The notes under the pieces are model-generated. The model was not told the origin of the DNA, ran no database searches, and worked only from the letters and a program-made list of their open reading frames with translations. Shown piece by piece: positions 1 through 10,957 of a stretch of DNA of 64,000 nt; position 1 is the first letter of the stretch, and each line of letters opens with the position of its first letter. The DNA lies in assembly GCA_944472155.2 (NCBI GenBank), contig OX235272.1, positions 15,050,354-15,114,353 on the forward strand, written 5' to 3'. The DNA is from Trichobilharzia szidati. Its lineage: Eukaryota > Platyhelminthes > Trematoda > Strigeidida > Schistosomatidae. The position numbers were made by a program, and so were the translations under genes.

Positions 1-364
1 TCGGTTCCAATTAGTGTGCTGAGTTTTCAAACTATGAAAATTTAAACTGACGAGCTGTTTGTTGATACGCCAGTCAGTCAAGTATATATCTGAAAAAAGA
101 CATCTTACATCACATCAACAGGATTTCGAGTTGACAAAAATTAAAATAAGGGTTTAAAGCTGACGGCATATTGGTTTAAGGAATCGGCTTTCAACCTAAT
201 GAATCATCGGTTTGAGTATCACTGGGTTAACTAACTGAGTGTGGCTCATTAGCAAAGTAAGTAGAAGATCTACACCGGTTAATTGTGAGTTCAACCAATT
301 CAACTACGCTAAACCAAAAAAAGAACTATTTGAAAGTATAAGGGAGCAGAATAGTCAAAATTAC

Positions 365-493
365 CTGTATGACTAATATTATTATTATGATTGCGATCAA
401 TGTCAACAGGTTTAATAGTCGACTCCATGTATTGTTCATCACTTAATGATCCGCTGAATAGATTACGTCGATTCGCATGATCAATTTGAGAAT
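365..493 (-). CDS. Repeated exon, type A (left copy), 43 codons
   Basis: On the minus strand this runs from acceptor ..ctaacag to donor gtaatt, 129 nt, phase 1-1. It reads DSQIDHANRRNLFSGSL then SDEQYMES.., ending in an Asn/His-rich stretch encoded partly by an ATT/AAT microsatellite. It is the left partner of the exon at 58700-58831, within a duplicated block. The core LFSGSL has Ser where other copies have Gly, Ala, Thr or Ile. It is the most downstream exon of this gene visible in the window. Confidence 0.75.
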
Positions 494-802
494 CTGTTAG
501 CATATAAAAGAAAAACAAAAAAAACACGACGAAGTCAGGAAGACACCGAAAACAGAAAGTATAGAAGTTACTTAATTGGCAGTGAATAGCAGCAGAATTC
601 ATAATGCACACTTCGTCCTATTTGAGGCTCATCAACTGGATGCGCCTAAATCCCACTGAGATATTCATACCCCACACATATCGCTTCAAACAAGTAACTT
701 TGGGTTAATAAACCTAGCTATATAGAGACATCAGTTCAAGGAACTCATATATCAAGAAGGAGATGACAAACATGAATAAATACACAGAAAATAAATTTAG
801 CT

Positions 803-1730
803 ATTAATAGTAAAATCGGTCGGTCGGTTTTCGACATAGAACTTTGCACATATGTGCGGAAGTTCAAGTCGCCACACTCCATACTTGTAGCACACAAAGC
901 AACACAAGAAAGTAGGAGAAATGCATAATATAAACAGTAAACAGAGGTGTGAGACAAAGGTATAGTAATAACGAAGAACAAAACAGTTTCATTGGAAATC
1001 ATGAGTCACAAGGAGTGGATGCATCTGCGCCAGCCATTGACAACGATTTTGAGCTAGCCATGTCACCAATTGTTTCCAACCATTGATTTACCGTCCCGAG
1101 GACCCCAACTAGTCAGGAAGTCTACACCTTCTTACGTGGCTGGCTTAGACTAACTGTTGTAGATTTCATTGACTGGTGACATGTTTTCGTTTGACCGCCG
1201 CTAGCTAACTCTTTTCCAGCGTGACCCTATATCAGCTAACATTGCCCATTGTCGAGGAAGGCGATGACTACGCTAGGCTTACGTAACACATGTCCTGACC
1301 ATCTCAATCGATGTAATTTCACAGCCTCGTCGATTGATTTCCCCTCCCTCCTTACCTAGCACTCGACCGATGCCTAACCTCAATACTGCTCACCTTATTA
1401 TACCACGTCACACGGGAGATAGAACGCAGACACCTATGATCGAAGACAGCTAATCTTTTCATGTGTTGCGCTCTCAATGGCCAGGTCTTGCTCACAGCCA
1501 TAAAGGAGGACGGAGCGGACTGTTGAGCAGTACGCACGCCCTTTGGTCGATAGTCGGATATGACGTCTACGCCAAAGACGGCACAAACTGGTATATGCAA
1601 AACTAGCCCTCTGTATTCGTGCTGAGATTTCGTCAGAGATCAACCCGTTGGGGCTGATAGTACTTCTCAAGTAAGTGAAGCGGTCAACGTGAATAGTATA
1701 TCTCACTTAGTTAATAATTAATAGTAAAAT
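803..1730 (-). mobile_element. RTE-A retrotransposon, 5'-truncated, with 14-bp target duplication
   Basis: The body is 817-1716, flanked by attaatagtaaaat at 803-816 and 1717-1730. The unoccupied site is near 59115-59135 in the duplicate block. On the minus strand it holds the RTE-A 3' region: remnants of the SVLLYGCE.. and HRCLRSISRV segments, the 3' untranslated part with cacatatgtg, and a tail of CCGA units. Many stops and frameshifts are present, so it is dead. The 26 nt at its 5' end (1691-1716) do not match other copies. Confidence 0.85.
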
Positions 1731-1924
1731 TAACTAAGTGAAAGATACGAAGCCTAAATTATAACGAAAAAACACATTGTATATGCTACAAATGAACAGA
1801 GTTTCACTCTGCAATGAAGCATTATAGTAACTTTTAGAGAAGTCCATATGGAACTCAGAAGATCAGTATATCCTTCTAGGTCCTTGCTGGAGTTCACTTC
1901 CATATATAAAACAAGCAAACTGTT

Positions 1925-2390
1925 ACAGGTTTGATCGCGAGCTGACATCAGTTTGAGAACCATTAGATAACCACGGGGTACTCAGGAGCTGTTACGGCCT
2001 AGTTTGGAACTCATCAGTAGTAAGCAGTCACCACTAGGATTCGAACCCAGGATCTTCCGATTACAAAATGAGCTCGTAGATTATTCAGCCATCGGGACCC
2101 AACCCAAAAGCCCATGAATACCGACTTCTGCCAATTCGAGGGACATGGCGCAGCCACCAACCAGCCGATGTTATCGCCAAGTAACTGTTCTCCTACCTGA
2201 CTTGGTGAATGCCGCTGGTTGACTTCTTACTAGGACACTAGGTAACTTCCGCTACAGAACTGATCGCCAGTGAAGAACCAAGTATGTATCCCTTTCCATC
2301 TGGTTTTTCAGTGGATCTCTAACTGATGTCAGACCTCCATCAAACCTGCGAAAAATCAAATCCCTACAAACCAACACTTGGAAACTGATT
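1925..2390. repeat. Sm-alpha-like SINE pair, head to head, degenerate
   Basis: A minus-strand SINE lies at about 1925-2110, showing the complement of the catgagctgacatcag tail, hammerhead remnant and B-box (ggattcgaaccc). The 3' part of a second copy lies on the plus strand at about 2295-2390, ending in ctacaaaccaacacttgg. The hammerhead core here has cgtaac where gaaac is expected, so it is inactive. The whole arrangement is duplicated at 59945-60395. Confidence 0.65.
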
Positions 2391-2724
2391 TGATGGTACC
2401 ATTTTGTAATGATTGTATCTGATAAACAATTACCATACATCCGATAACAGATGATATTTACAGCATAATAACTAAACCCACTTTATGTTAATCCTGGTTT
2501 CATACTTGTTCACACTCATCATACAACGAACGCATGTTGTTATGACTCACCTTATATAAAGTATCAGAATCAGAAACTTTATCACTAAGATATTTAAATC
2601 ATTCAGGTGTGAAGATGTTACTCATTAGCTTAAGCGCTCAACGTTTAGTCAGTGGATCCCGGGCTTGAATCCTGAACTACTACCTACTTTAGCATAGGCA
2701 ACTTGGGCGGTATTATCAAGGCTC

Positions 2725-3986
2725 ATACAACAAGTCACCTCTCTATCTCAACTTCATCGACTTTGTAAAGGGTTTTGACAGCGTCGATCGAGAGGTGATT
2801 TGGAAACTACTTCGCTACTACAAAGGGGTGCCACCGACAATTATACATCTCATCCAACAGCTGTACGACAATGCTGCATGCCAAGTAATCCACAACGGGA
2901 AACTTACGCAATCCTTCGAAGTGAGGACAGGAGTAAGACAAGCTGGCTGGCTGCCTAGTATCGCCAATGATTTTCCTGATTGCAGTAGATTGATTGGATA
3001 ATGCGACAGACAGCGGCGGGCAATGAGGAAACAGGCATAAAATGGACTCACACAAAAACCTTGGAGGATCTGGACTTCGCCGATGATGATATATGTCTGA
3101 TTTCCCACAAACTGGAAGATATGCAAGCGAAAAGCAACAAGTTGGCAGAAGAAGCATCCGGAGAAGATAAGACTTCAGGTGAACATTGAGAAAACAGAGG
3201 TGATGAAGATTCCTGGACAACACCACCAACAGCAACAACAACAACAGACAATAATCAGCCAGCATAAATGGGAGGAAACTGAAAGAAACAACCTCCTTCA
3301 CCAACCGACCTACCTGGAGAGCATCGTTTCAACTACAGGCCGCCGGAACTGACGAGGATATCAAAGCAAGAATCGGAAAAGCAAGACAAGCTTCCACTAC
3401 TCTCAAGTCTGTGTGCAGGAGGTCAACAGCCCTACTCAGCATCAAAACGAAGATAAGATCCGGATTTTCAACTCCAATGTGAAGTCAGTCAGTGCTACTC
3501 ACTGTACGGATCAGAGACTTGCACTGTGCGTCATAAACAGCATCTCAAACAAACTACACACCTTCATTAACAGTTGTCTTCGCTCAATACCACTCAAGAT
3601 CAGATGGCCGGCCAGAAAAGATCACCAACAGAGAGGGATCTCTGGCAATGAGCGAACCAACCAACTCAGCAGGAACCGATTGTGAAAGAAATAGGCAGGA
3701 AGAAATGGAGATGGATTGGCTGGCCATACTCTGAGGAAACAAACCATCAAGTGAGTGACATCACTAGACAAGCCATTGCTCGAGTGGTACCCGAGTGAAA
3801 GGGAAGCGGCGAGTTGGTCGTCAGTGCGAGAGTGGGTGACTTGGAGGAGGTGATGTGAAGAGGAGATGAAAACGTGTGTACAGACTTGGAGGCAGGTGAA
3901 GACTCTAGCAGAGAACCGAAATCAATGGAGACACACGGCTGAAGCCCTATGTTCCTCTAGGAATAATAATAATAATATACAACAAG
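2725..3986 (+). mobile_element. RTE-B retrotransposon, 5'-truncated, with 10-bp target duplication
   Basis: The body, 2735-3976, is flanked by atacaacaag at 2725-2734 and 3977-3986; the empty site is atacaataag at 60771-60780. It starts inside the reverse transcriptase (fragments VDREVIWKLL and LIQQLYDN), continues through a broken catalytic region near 3060-3090 (DLDFADDDICL), a Gln-rich spacer (about 3220-3250) and the LKIRWPARK region, and ends in CTATGTTCCTCTAGG plus AATAAT units. Several stops break the frame. It inserted after the block duplication. Confidence 0.85.
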
Positions 3987-4308
3987 CTTGGTGCATGGCC
4001 TGGAACATGAATGACCTGTTCAGCAAACTGAGTTTATACAATGATTCCCTTTTTTATAAATTCGAACAAAGAAAGAAGAAACATTGGCGCAGAATAATCT
4101 GGATCCATTTTATTTCATTGGTTCTCATCATCTGCGTACAACCTCTGTCCATAAGCATGCATATTGTCAGAGCGTCATAGTAAAATGAGGCGTTGCGATT
4201 GACAGGGTGTCTAAAGCGTTACGACATATATATACATATATCTTGTTAGAGAGAAGTTTCTTGAAAACAATAACTTCAAATTATTCAACCATAAACCAAA
4301 ACACTTGC

Positions 4309-4443
4309 CAGTATTATTATTATTATTGTTATTGTCATTATTATTCAAAACGGGTTTAGAAGTCGAATCCATGAATGCTTGTGATTGATCACATAATGAT
4401 CCACCGAATAAATTATGTCGATTTTCATGATTCGCCTGTGAAT
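4309..4443 (-). CDS. Repeated exon, type B (left copy), 45 codons, GC donor
   Basis: 135 nt, phase 1-1, acceptor ..gcgcatag. It encodes DSQANHENRHNLFGGSL followed by CDQSQAFMDST and a long Asn run from AAT repeats. The donor reads gcaagt, while the duplicate at 61078 has gtaagt, so this copy uses a GC donor or is poorly spliced. Its Asn run is four codons longer than in the right copy. Confidence 0.75.
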
Positions 4444-4489
4444 CTATGCGCAAAAGACAAGAAGAATAACAAAAATATTAAAACAGTTT

Positions 4490-5290
4490 AAGTGCCATGT
4501 TACACAAACTTGAAGACTTACACGCGAAAACCAACAAGTTGGTAGAAGAGGCTGCCAGTGAAGACACGACTTCAAGTGAACGTAGAGAAGACTAAGGAGA
4601 TGAAGATACCCACCGACCAACAACAACAACCAGCACCAATCACTAACAACGGGAGGAATCTGAAAGAGGTCGTCACCAATTTCACTTATCTAGACAGGCG
4701 GCACACATAAGCATGTCGAAGCCAGGATCGAAAAAGCAAGAGAAACCTGCATTATTCATTCTGAGATCAGTACGGAGGAAATCTACTGCAGAAAATATAA
4801 ACAACAAGATTCAGACTGTCAATATGGATGTTAACGCAGTTCTTCTATACGGTTCAGACAATTGACTTGTCACCAAAAGCACTTCCAACAGCTGGCTTCA
4901 AACTTTTACCAACAGTTGCCTTCGCTGGTCACCCAATGAGGATCAGATGGCCAAGCAGAAACAATAAGCAACAGAAAACTCTGAAAAAGAACCAACCAAG
5001 GACCTACTGACCAAAAAAGGTGTAGAAGAAAAAGGAGGTGGATCGGACTAACACTGAGGAGACAGTTGGGTGAGAACGAGCACCTTGCCCACCAGCGGAA
5101 CACGGTTAGGAAACATGTTGGGCATAGCTTAAGGGTGATATGAAAGACATCGTGTGAGAAGGAGGTCGAAGCTTGCGGACCATCGTAGAATAAGATAAAA
5201 AAGGACTGTAAAGAGTAGATTGAAATGGAGATATACTGTTGAAGGCCTATATGCCCCCGCCCCCAATCAGAACCTAGGGAAACCATAAGT
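4490..5290 (+). mobile_element. Diverged RTE-B relic
   Basis: Degraded RTE-B sequence in sense orientation: a KLEDLHAKTNKLVEE-like segment, a Gln/His-rich spacer, an ITNNGRNLKEV segment, the RIRWPSRN part and the 3' end with ccccaatcagaacctaggg. It is old: it is shared with 61250-62060 and, in part, with 53060-53940, so it was present before the exon blocks were duplicated. Confidence 0.65.
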
Positions 5291-5347
5291 GTATGATATA
5301 ATATTAGTGATGTTACGACAAAACACCATCGAAGAAATCAAACATAC

Positions 5348-5461
5348 CTGAATTATCATTCTCTCCATTCGGTTTTGTGGTCTCATCTATAAACGCTTGT
5401 GTTTGATTACACAATGATCCAGCAAATAGATTATGACGATTGTTGTGTTGAATCTGTGAAT
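5348..5461 (-). CDS. Repeated exon, type C (left copy), 38 codons
   Basis: 114 nt, phase 1-1, acceptor ..gtgacag, donor gtatgt. It encodes DSQIQHNNRHNLFAGSL, then CNQTQAFIDET and ENDNSG. Two more type C copies lie at 54008 and 62140 with only a few substitutions. The pairs SQ and TQ are present; these are the minimal ATM/ATR sites, though so short a motif proves nothing alone. Confidence 0.8.
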
Positions 5462-5589
5462 CTGTCACAGCATAAGAATTAATTAACAAAAATAGGGAAT
5501 ATCAGAGAGGTGAATAAACTTCGAAGCAAGCAAAAGTCTTAATAAACGCTAGGTATTTTTTCAAGTAGACATTAGGGCTACTGGATCCC

Positions 5590-5870
5590 CTTATAAACGC
5601 AAAAGGTAATGCAGATACACACCAACAAACACCAATCACTATCAACGCAACACATTTCAGCGATGTCACTTCTTTCGATAATCTTGGTGACATTGTTTCA
5701 ACTACAGGCAGAACGGATGAAGATGTCAAAGCCTGGGTTGGAAAGGTAAGATAGAATTTCATTAGTCTGAAATCACTGAAAACCTACTACACTAAGGATA
5801 AAGAACAAGATTCAGATTTTCAACACTAATGTGAAGTCTGTTCTCCCACATATTTCAGAGACCTTAGTGC
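5590..5870 (+). mobile_element. RTE-B-like relic, 5' piece, split by a younger element
   Basis: Sense-strand remnant with the theme ttggtgacattgtttcaact followed by acaggcagaacggatgaag, the region before the RTE-B 3' domain. It continues at 7768-8150 after a younger RTE-A insertion (5881-7756). The same relic occurs at 62400-62925 and about 63245-63590, there split by other insertions. Confidence 0.6.
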
Positions 5871-7767
5871 GTCAACAGAACGTCAACTGGAACGCTGGAA
5901 AGAACACTATGAGGAGCAGTTTAATTGTCCTACAGCCACACTTAACCTGCCGAACATCCAACACCTCCCTGAATGGAATATAGACACAGGTCCTCCGTCC
6001 TTAACTGAGGTTACTAAAGCTGTCACTAATCTGAAACAAGGCAAAGCAGCGGGACCTGATTTATTGACTCCAGAGGTATTTAAGTACGGTGGAGACAGTT
6101 TACTGTCTGCATTAACTGAGGTTCTAGGCAGCGTCTGGGAATCAGAGGAAGTCCCATCGGGTTGGTGTAAGTCACTGATCATCCCGATATACAAGAAGGG
6201 AGACAAGTCTTCTTGTGATAATCAGAGAGGGATTAGCTTGACTAATATAGTATCTAAAATCCTAGGCTCAATAATATTGCGTAGACTAAGTGGTGCTCGG
6301 GAGGCACAAACACGAGAAAACCAGGCAGGTTTTAGGCCAGGAAGAGGGTGTATCGACAGATTCTAGAACACAGGCATTCCTACCGGCGTCCAACAATCAT
6401 TATATTTCTCGACCTGAAGGCGGCATTCGATTCTGTCGATCGAGAGGTTCTCTGGCGATGCTTGGCTGTAAAGGGAATGCCGAGAAAATAAATTGCACTG
6501 ATTAAGGCACTCTACTCGTACTCATGCAGCCAGGTGAGGGCTTACGGCGAGTTGTCATCTGAAGTGGTGACGACTAGTGGCGTCCGTCAAGGATGCCCAT
6601 TATCCTCATTTCTATTCAACTTCATCATAGATGTACTAATGGATTTAACCCTAACTCACTTCAGCGACTCAGGGATTGACTTGCTACCAGGGAATAATCT
6701 CGTTGACTTAGAATATGCAGACGATATAGTCCTTCTAGGCGAGGACGCTGACAAAATGCAGAGTCTTCTGAACACCTTGAGCAGCAATCTTCGTATGTTT
6801 GGCATGCGATTCACCCCTGTAAAATGTAGGATGATGTTGCAGGATTGGACTACACCGACCCCTAGATTAGAAATAGGAAGTGAAGTGGTACAGCACGTTG
6901 TCCGCTTCACTAACTTGGGAAGTACCAAGTTAGCCCCAACGGGTTGATCTCTGACGAAATCTCAGCGCGGATACATACAGAGGGCTAGTTTCGCATATGC
7001 CAGTTTACGCCGTCTCTGGCTTAGTAGACGCGATATCCGACTATCGACCAAAGGGAGTGTGTACTGCTCAACAGTCCGCTCCGTCCTCCTTTATGGCTGT
7101 GAGCAGACCTGGCCATTGAGAGGAGAAGATATGAAAAGAATAGCTGTCTTCGATCATAGGTGTCTGCGTTCTATCTCCCGTGTGAAGTGGTATAATAAGG
7201 TGAGCAATATTGAGGTTAGGCGTCGAGTGCTAGGTAAGGAGGGGAAATCAATCGACGAGACTGTGAAATTACATCGACTGAGATGGTTAGGACATGTGTT
7301 ACTCATGCCTAGTCATCGCCTTCCTCGACAACGGGCAATGTTAGCTGATATAGGGTCAGGCTGGAAAAGAGCTAGCGGCGGTCAAACCAAAACATGGCAC
7401 CAGTCAATGAAATCTACAACAGTTAGTCTAAGCCAGCCACGTAAGGTGTAGACTTCCTGACTGGTTGGGGTCCTCGGGACGGTAAAAACCAATGGTTGGA
7501 AACAATTGGTGACATGGCTCAAAATCGTTCTCAATGGCTGGCGCAGATGCATCCACTCCTTGTGACTTATGATTTCCAGTTAAACTGTTTTGTTCTTCGT
7601 TATTACTATTCCTTTGTCTCACACCTCTGTTTACTGTCTATAATATGCATTTCTCCTACTTTCTTCTCTTGCTTTGTGCGCTACAAGGAGGGAGTGTGGC
7701 GACTTGAACTTCCGCACATAGGTGCAAAGTTCTATGTCAAAAACCGACCGACCGACCGTCAACAGAA
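5870..7767 (+). mobile_element. RTE-A retrotransposon with reverse transcriptase, 11-bp target duplication
   Basis: The body, 5881-7756, is flanked by cgtcaacagaa at 5870-5880 and 7757-7767; the duplicate block shows the empty site near 62905-62923. It is the best reverse transcriptase in the window. Residues follow in order: the GKAAGPDLLTPEVFKYGG finger region, IIPIYKKGDKSSCDNQRGIS, a frameshift after GCIDRF (about 6363), VRQGCPLSSFLFNFIIDVLM, the catalytic EYADDIVLLG (about 6710-6740), then LLYGCE, HRCLRSISRV and the C-terminal LRWLGHVL segment. It ends with cacatatgtg-like sequence (here one base changed) and CCGA units. The endonuclease half is missing and the frame is broken several times. 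Confidence 0.9.
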
Positions 7768-8150
7768 GCATTTGGAACAGGCTTCAAGTTTATATCAATA
7801 GCTACCTTCGCTGGCATTATGCTGCAGATCAGATTGCCAGTCAGAAAGGATTCGCAACAAGGAACTCTGCAGTGCAACAATCCAATCAAGAGCATATTGA
7901 CCAACAAGTATTTCGAAGGAAATGTTGATGGTTCGGAGACACGCTGAGGAGGTTGTAGAGCCACACTGAGTTTCAGGCCCTTTAGTGGGTTTCGAATGGG
8001 TAACGATGAGTTGGGAGTCCGAGGGTGAGGTGGAGGAAGTTAAAGTATATGGGCAATCGTGTAGCTAACTGAGAAAGACTGCTGAGAACTAGGTGACATG
8101 GAGATGTGTTGTTGAAGTCCTATGCTCCAATTGGAACCTAATGGAATGAT
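7768..8150 (+). mobile_element. RTE-B-like relic, 3' piece
   Basis: Continuation of the relic at 5590-5870. It has the conserved cttcgctggcattatgctgc (SYLRWHYA), RRKC..FGDTLRRL-like and 3' end themes, with final tcctatgctccaattggaac and AATAAT units. The same sequence is at about 63245-63590 in the duplicated block. Confidence 0.65.
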
Positions 8151-8203
8151 AATAATAATACGTACATATATACATAACAAGAAAGCGAAATTCATAAAAT
8201 TAC

Positions 8204-8308
8204 CCGAATTATCAATCGACTTAACAGTCTCAGGTCTAGAGGCTTCTGATTGACTAGATATTGAACCACCAAAGAGATTATATCGATCCTCATGGAGTGC
8301 TTGAGAAT
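8204..8308 (-). CDS. Repeated exon, type D, 35 codons
   Basis: 105 nt, phase 1-1, acceptor ..cctcaatag, donor gtaatt. It encodes DSQALHEDRYNLFGGSI, then SSQSEASRPET and DNSG. It is the most diverged left-array copy but keeps the SQ pair, the His/Arg spacing and LFGGS. No copy is visible on the right because the window ends before the equivalent place. Confidence 0.7.
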
Positions 8309-8513
8309 CTATTGAGGTGGAAATACAATTTTTTAAATAGGATAAAATGGATAACAAATTGAATTTAAACTTAAACAAAAAATAAAATTTAATAAGTTAG
8401 GAAGTAACACGAAGATGAAACTGGATGTCGAAATATCTATGATTTCTTTGATGCTGGATCATAGCAGGGTTCGAACGAGAGGCCTCCACAGACTACAGTT
8501 ATTTACCTGATAG

Positions 8514-8885
8514 ATGGTCATTACCGGTCATGATTGCGGTGAAAGGATGATCTATCTATCAGCTGGTGAAGTGAAGGCGTTAGGAATCAGGTTACTGCAA
8601 CTTAGATTTTCACGTCCACGCAATAAACCTTCGATAATTTGCATATATGAGTTTACCTGTCTTTGTGGAGCCAGTTGCATTGGTCATTCGACACAAATCC
8701 TGTCTAAAAGTGTTCAAGAACACTATCCCACATGGTTGTAGAAAGTCAGAAGTGGCTCTATGAGGAGTGCACAAAGTGAAGAGCAACCTACCAAAGACAG
8801 TATGTCTTCGTCTCCTTTGCATTACTGAAGTTTTAGCCATTCAGATAGAAAAAGCGGACCTCTGCATAGAAATGAAATGCTTGGG
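8514..8885 (+). mobile_element. Penelope-like element fragment (GIY-YIG region)
   Basis: The translated segment YEFTCLCGASCIGHSTQILS and QEHYPTWL matches the GIY-YIG endonuclease style of the better copy at 31870-32600 (CSYGASYIGRSTRVLSKRVQ). The key GASYIG here reads GASCIG and a stop follows YPTWL. The tail ITEVLAIQ..KADLCIE appears at about 8820-8875. It is a dead 5'-truncated copy. Confidence 0.6.
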
Positions 8886-8983
8886 TGGGGAGTATTCATG
8901 AATTTGCAGATTGACGATTAAAATCAGACATTTAAAGAGCAAAAACAAACATCCTTTAAAATTAGCATTACACACAAAAATAC

Positions 8984-9097
8984 CTGAAGTGTCATTTCTT
9001 TCCAACGGATCAGTTTCATTATTGATTACATCTTCAGAATGATTGTATAGTGATCCAGCAAATAAATTACAACGATCTTCATGTTGTACCTGTGAAT
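8984..9097 (-). CDS. Repeated exon, type E, 38 codons
   Basis: 114 nt, phase 1-1, acceptor ..tttaaacag, donor gtattt. It encodes DSQVQHEDRCNLFAGSL, then YNHSEDVINNET and ERNDTSG. Length matches type C, but the sequence is clearly distinct, so its separation from type C is older than the A-B-C block duplication. Confidence 0.75.
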
Positions 9098-9366
9098 CTG
9101 TTTAAAAGAGAACAGATAACACCACCGCTACCATTAGAAAAAATATACCACATAAAATTTTAATTCAGAAACAAACCTAGAAGAATCAGTAATGAAGAAA
9201 CAATGGACTGAGAAATAACCAGGACAACAAACCTTCAAGAATACGCCAGAAATATATTTTCACGAAGTTCGTATGTGTGTGTGTGTCATTACTCACGTGT
9301 AACTAAGATATATAAGTCAGTGTCATTCATACGGTTTAAGAATATGAAGGTAAAGACGACTGAATT

Positions 9367-9450
9367 AGGCGGAATGGGGGGGCTCGAACCCAAAACCCAT
9401 TGTTTGAAATTCGGATGCTTAAGACAGACAATGAGCCACATCGCTATTAG
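9367..9450 (-). repeat. tRNA-like SINE head (degenerate)
   Basis: On the minus strand this has an A-box-like tggctcattgtctgtc and a B-box-like gggttcgagcc about 45 nt apart, as in tRNA-derived SINEs. Similar remnants appear near 185-255, 25640-25710, 34800-34880 and 52085-52160. No cloverleaf can be drawn with confidence, so it is not called a tRNA gene. Confidence 0.35.
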
Positions 9451-9659
9451 TCCTAATTACACAGATGTTTGTTTAAATCTGAGTAATAACGAAAGATGCG
9501 CCACACAATAATAATAAAACGACATAGATTAAAAGTAAAAATATAAGTAGAAAACGGATAAAGAACTTCATCTGGAAGGAAAACAGTCATGTTTAACAAG
9601 TTCAAACAGTATTCATTAACTATCATCAGGAATAGAAGAAAGAAGGAAATTGCAACACG

Positions 9660-10270
9660 TTCGCCATTGATTACGATTCTTGGCCATATCCGATAACGTT
9701 TCGAGCCATCGATTCGAGGTATCTCGCGGACCCCAACCAGGGAGTCGTGACACACCAACCGATACTAATCTAGCACAATTATCCTTCATCCCACGACGTC
9801 ACGTCAAGGACTCACCACCCCTCCGCCTTTTCCATCCCGTCCCAGGGCTACCGAACAGAGACATGTACGGAAGCCTCTGAGATGACATTCGCAGCACATG
9901 TCCAAGCCACCGGAGCCGGTGTTTCCAGATGACGACACTCAATGAATGGTGATCTCCACTGTGTTCAAACACACGCCGCCGAACCTTAGAATTACTCACG
10001 CGATGATGCCATCGAACGCAAGCAGCGATGATCGAACACGCAGAGTCGCCTCACATCCTCAGCTCGGAGGGGCCAGGTTTCACAGGCGTAGAGCAAGAAA
10101 GCCCGCACCGAAGCATTGTACACCCGACCTTTGACAGCCAGGCTAGAGGTGGGCTCAAGTTGATGTATGCCACCCTAGCTTTCATTATACGGTTTGGAAA
10201 TCTCATCCGTCACCGCTCCGCCAGCACTCACACAACTACCCAGAAACACAAACTTATCATTTAACATTTA
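9660..10270 (-). mobile_element. RTE-like element of a third family, 3' region
   Basis: On the minus strand a segment reads [14 protein letters not shown], then HRLRWLGHVLRMSSQRLP and GTGWKRRRGG, the same C-terminal architecture as RTE-A (KVSNIEVRRRVLG / RLRWLGHVLRMPSHRLP). Base composition is much more GC-rich than RTE-A and the residues differ throughout, so it is a separate lineage. The minus-strand upstream part (10060-10270) holds remnants of the domain before it, broken by stops. Confidence 0.6.
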
Positions 10271-10520
10271 TTGGTCATTGGATGCTGACTGACACACACA
10301 CATCTCATAACCTGAAGTTTATGTAACAAACGGACCAACACGTTGAATTTAACGTAGCTAATAGTGCTCATCACCTTAATCAGATACTTTCTTGTTTTTA
10401 CAAGCCAAATTGACAGAAGTGAACAGTATAACAAAAAGTAAGTGTCAAGTAATTAGTCCAACTCTATTTGTGTATGTACAGACGCCTACCTTTTAGATTC
10501 CCTTCATATTAATATATGTG
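10271..10520. other. Intron, no feature recognised
   Basis: AT-rich intron sequence with a short cacacaca run. I see no exon, coding signal or known repeat. Confidence 0.4.
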
Positions 10521-10720
10521 TAAAACTTGGGCACTGTGGTAGTAAGTAATTCCATATTGGTTTGTTCATTAGATGTATCACACAGAGTTATACAATAATA
10601 TTAACTGATGACGTTTCAAGCACAAACTATTGCTCATAACCACATGATATGATTATGAGCAATACTTTGTGCTCGAAACGTCGTCAGTTAATATTACTTT
10701 AGTATTACTGTAGTATCATC
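10520..10720. repeat. Penelope-tail-like repeat with a palindrome
   Basis: It begins acttgggcactgtggtagta, also seen at 48490, and in complement at 17960-18000. At 10606-10697 an inverted repeat (attaactgatgacgtttc .. and its near complement) surrounds a short central spacer. One arm carries ctgatga and the other gctcgaaacgtcgtcag, hammerhead-like words. Related tails occur at 17860-18009, 48485-48620 and 51440-51620. Confidence 0.5.
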
Positions 10721-10835
10721 AGCCTTCACACAATGAGTGTGGCTCATATCCTGTTACATGAAAATCTAACAGCCCACATAAACATATGTTATAGATATGA
10801 AAAATAATTAAAAAACAGAAATATTATAACATACT

Positions 10836-10957
10836 TGAAGTATCATTCTCTTTAACAGATTCATCTGTAATTAAATCGGTAAACTCCCGTGACTGGTCGT
10901 CATCACATAGTGATCCACCAAAAAGATTACGACGATGCTCATGGTGGATTTGAGAAT
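10836..10957 (-). CDS. Repeated exon, type F
   Basis: Acceptor ..ttcaatag, donor gtatgt. It begins DSQIHHEHRRNLFGGSL then CDDDQSREFTDL. By coordinates it is 122 nt, one short of the 123 needed for symmetric phase; if that count is right the frame breaks in the second half (near 10861). With one more base it would end ENDTS like its neighbours. This could be a sequencing error, a decayed exon or my miscount. Confidence 0.6.

Larger units (their letters stand above)
1..8160. repeat. Left copy of a duplicated exon-intron block
   Basis: Positions 1-816, 1717-2734, 3977-5880 and about 7757-8150 match, in the same order and orientation, 58275-59135, 59136-60780, 60771-62923 and about 63245-63590. 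Identity is high in introns as well as exons A, B and C. This copy carries three retrotransposons absent from the other (817-1716, 2735-3976, 5881-7756), each with target-site duplications. It lacks about 60 bp present at 58380-58440. The block continues past the right window edge in the other copy, so the full duplication is longer than seen here. Confidence 0.85.

Noticed and set aside
309..611. A 100-codon minus-strand protein
   Set aside because: It is exon A read through into both introns; the hydrophobic N-terminal part is intron and does not recur as coding sequence.
9680..10264. Several plus-strand ORFs in GC-rich sequence
   Set aside because: They are antisense to an RTE-like 3' region whose C-terminal motif is clear on the minus strand.
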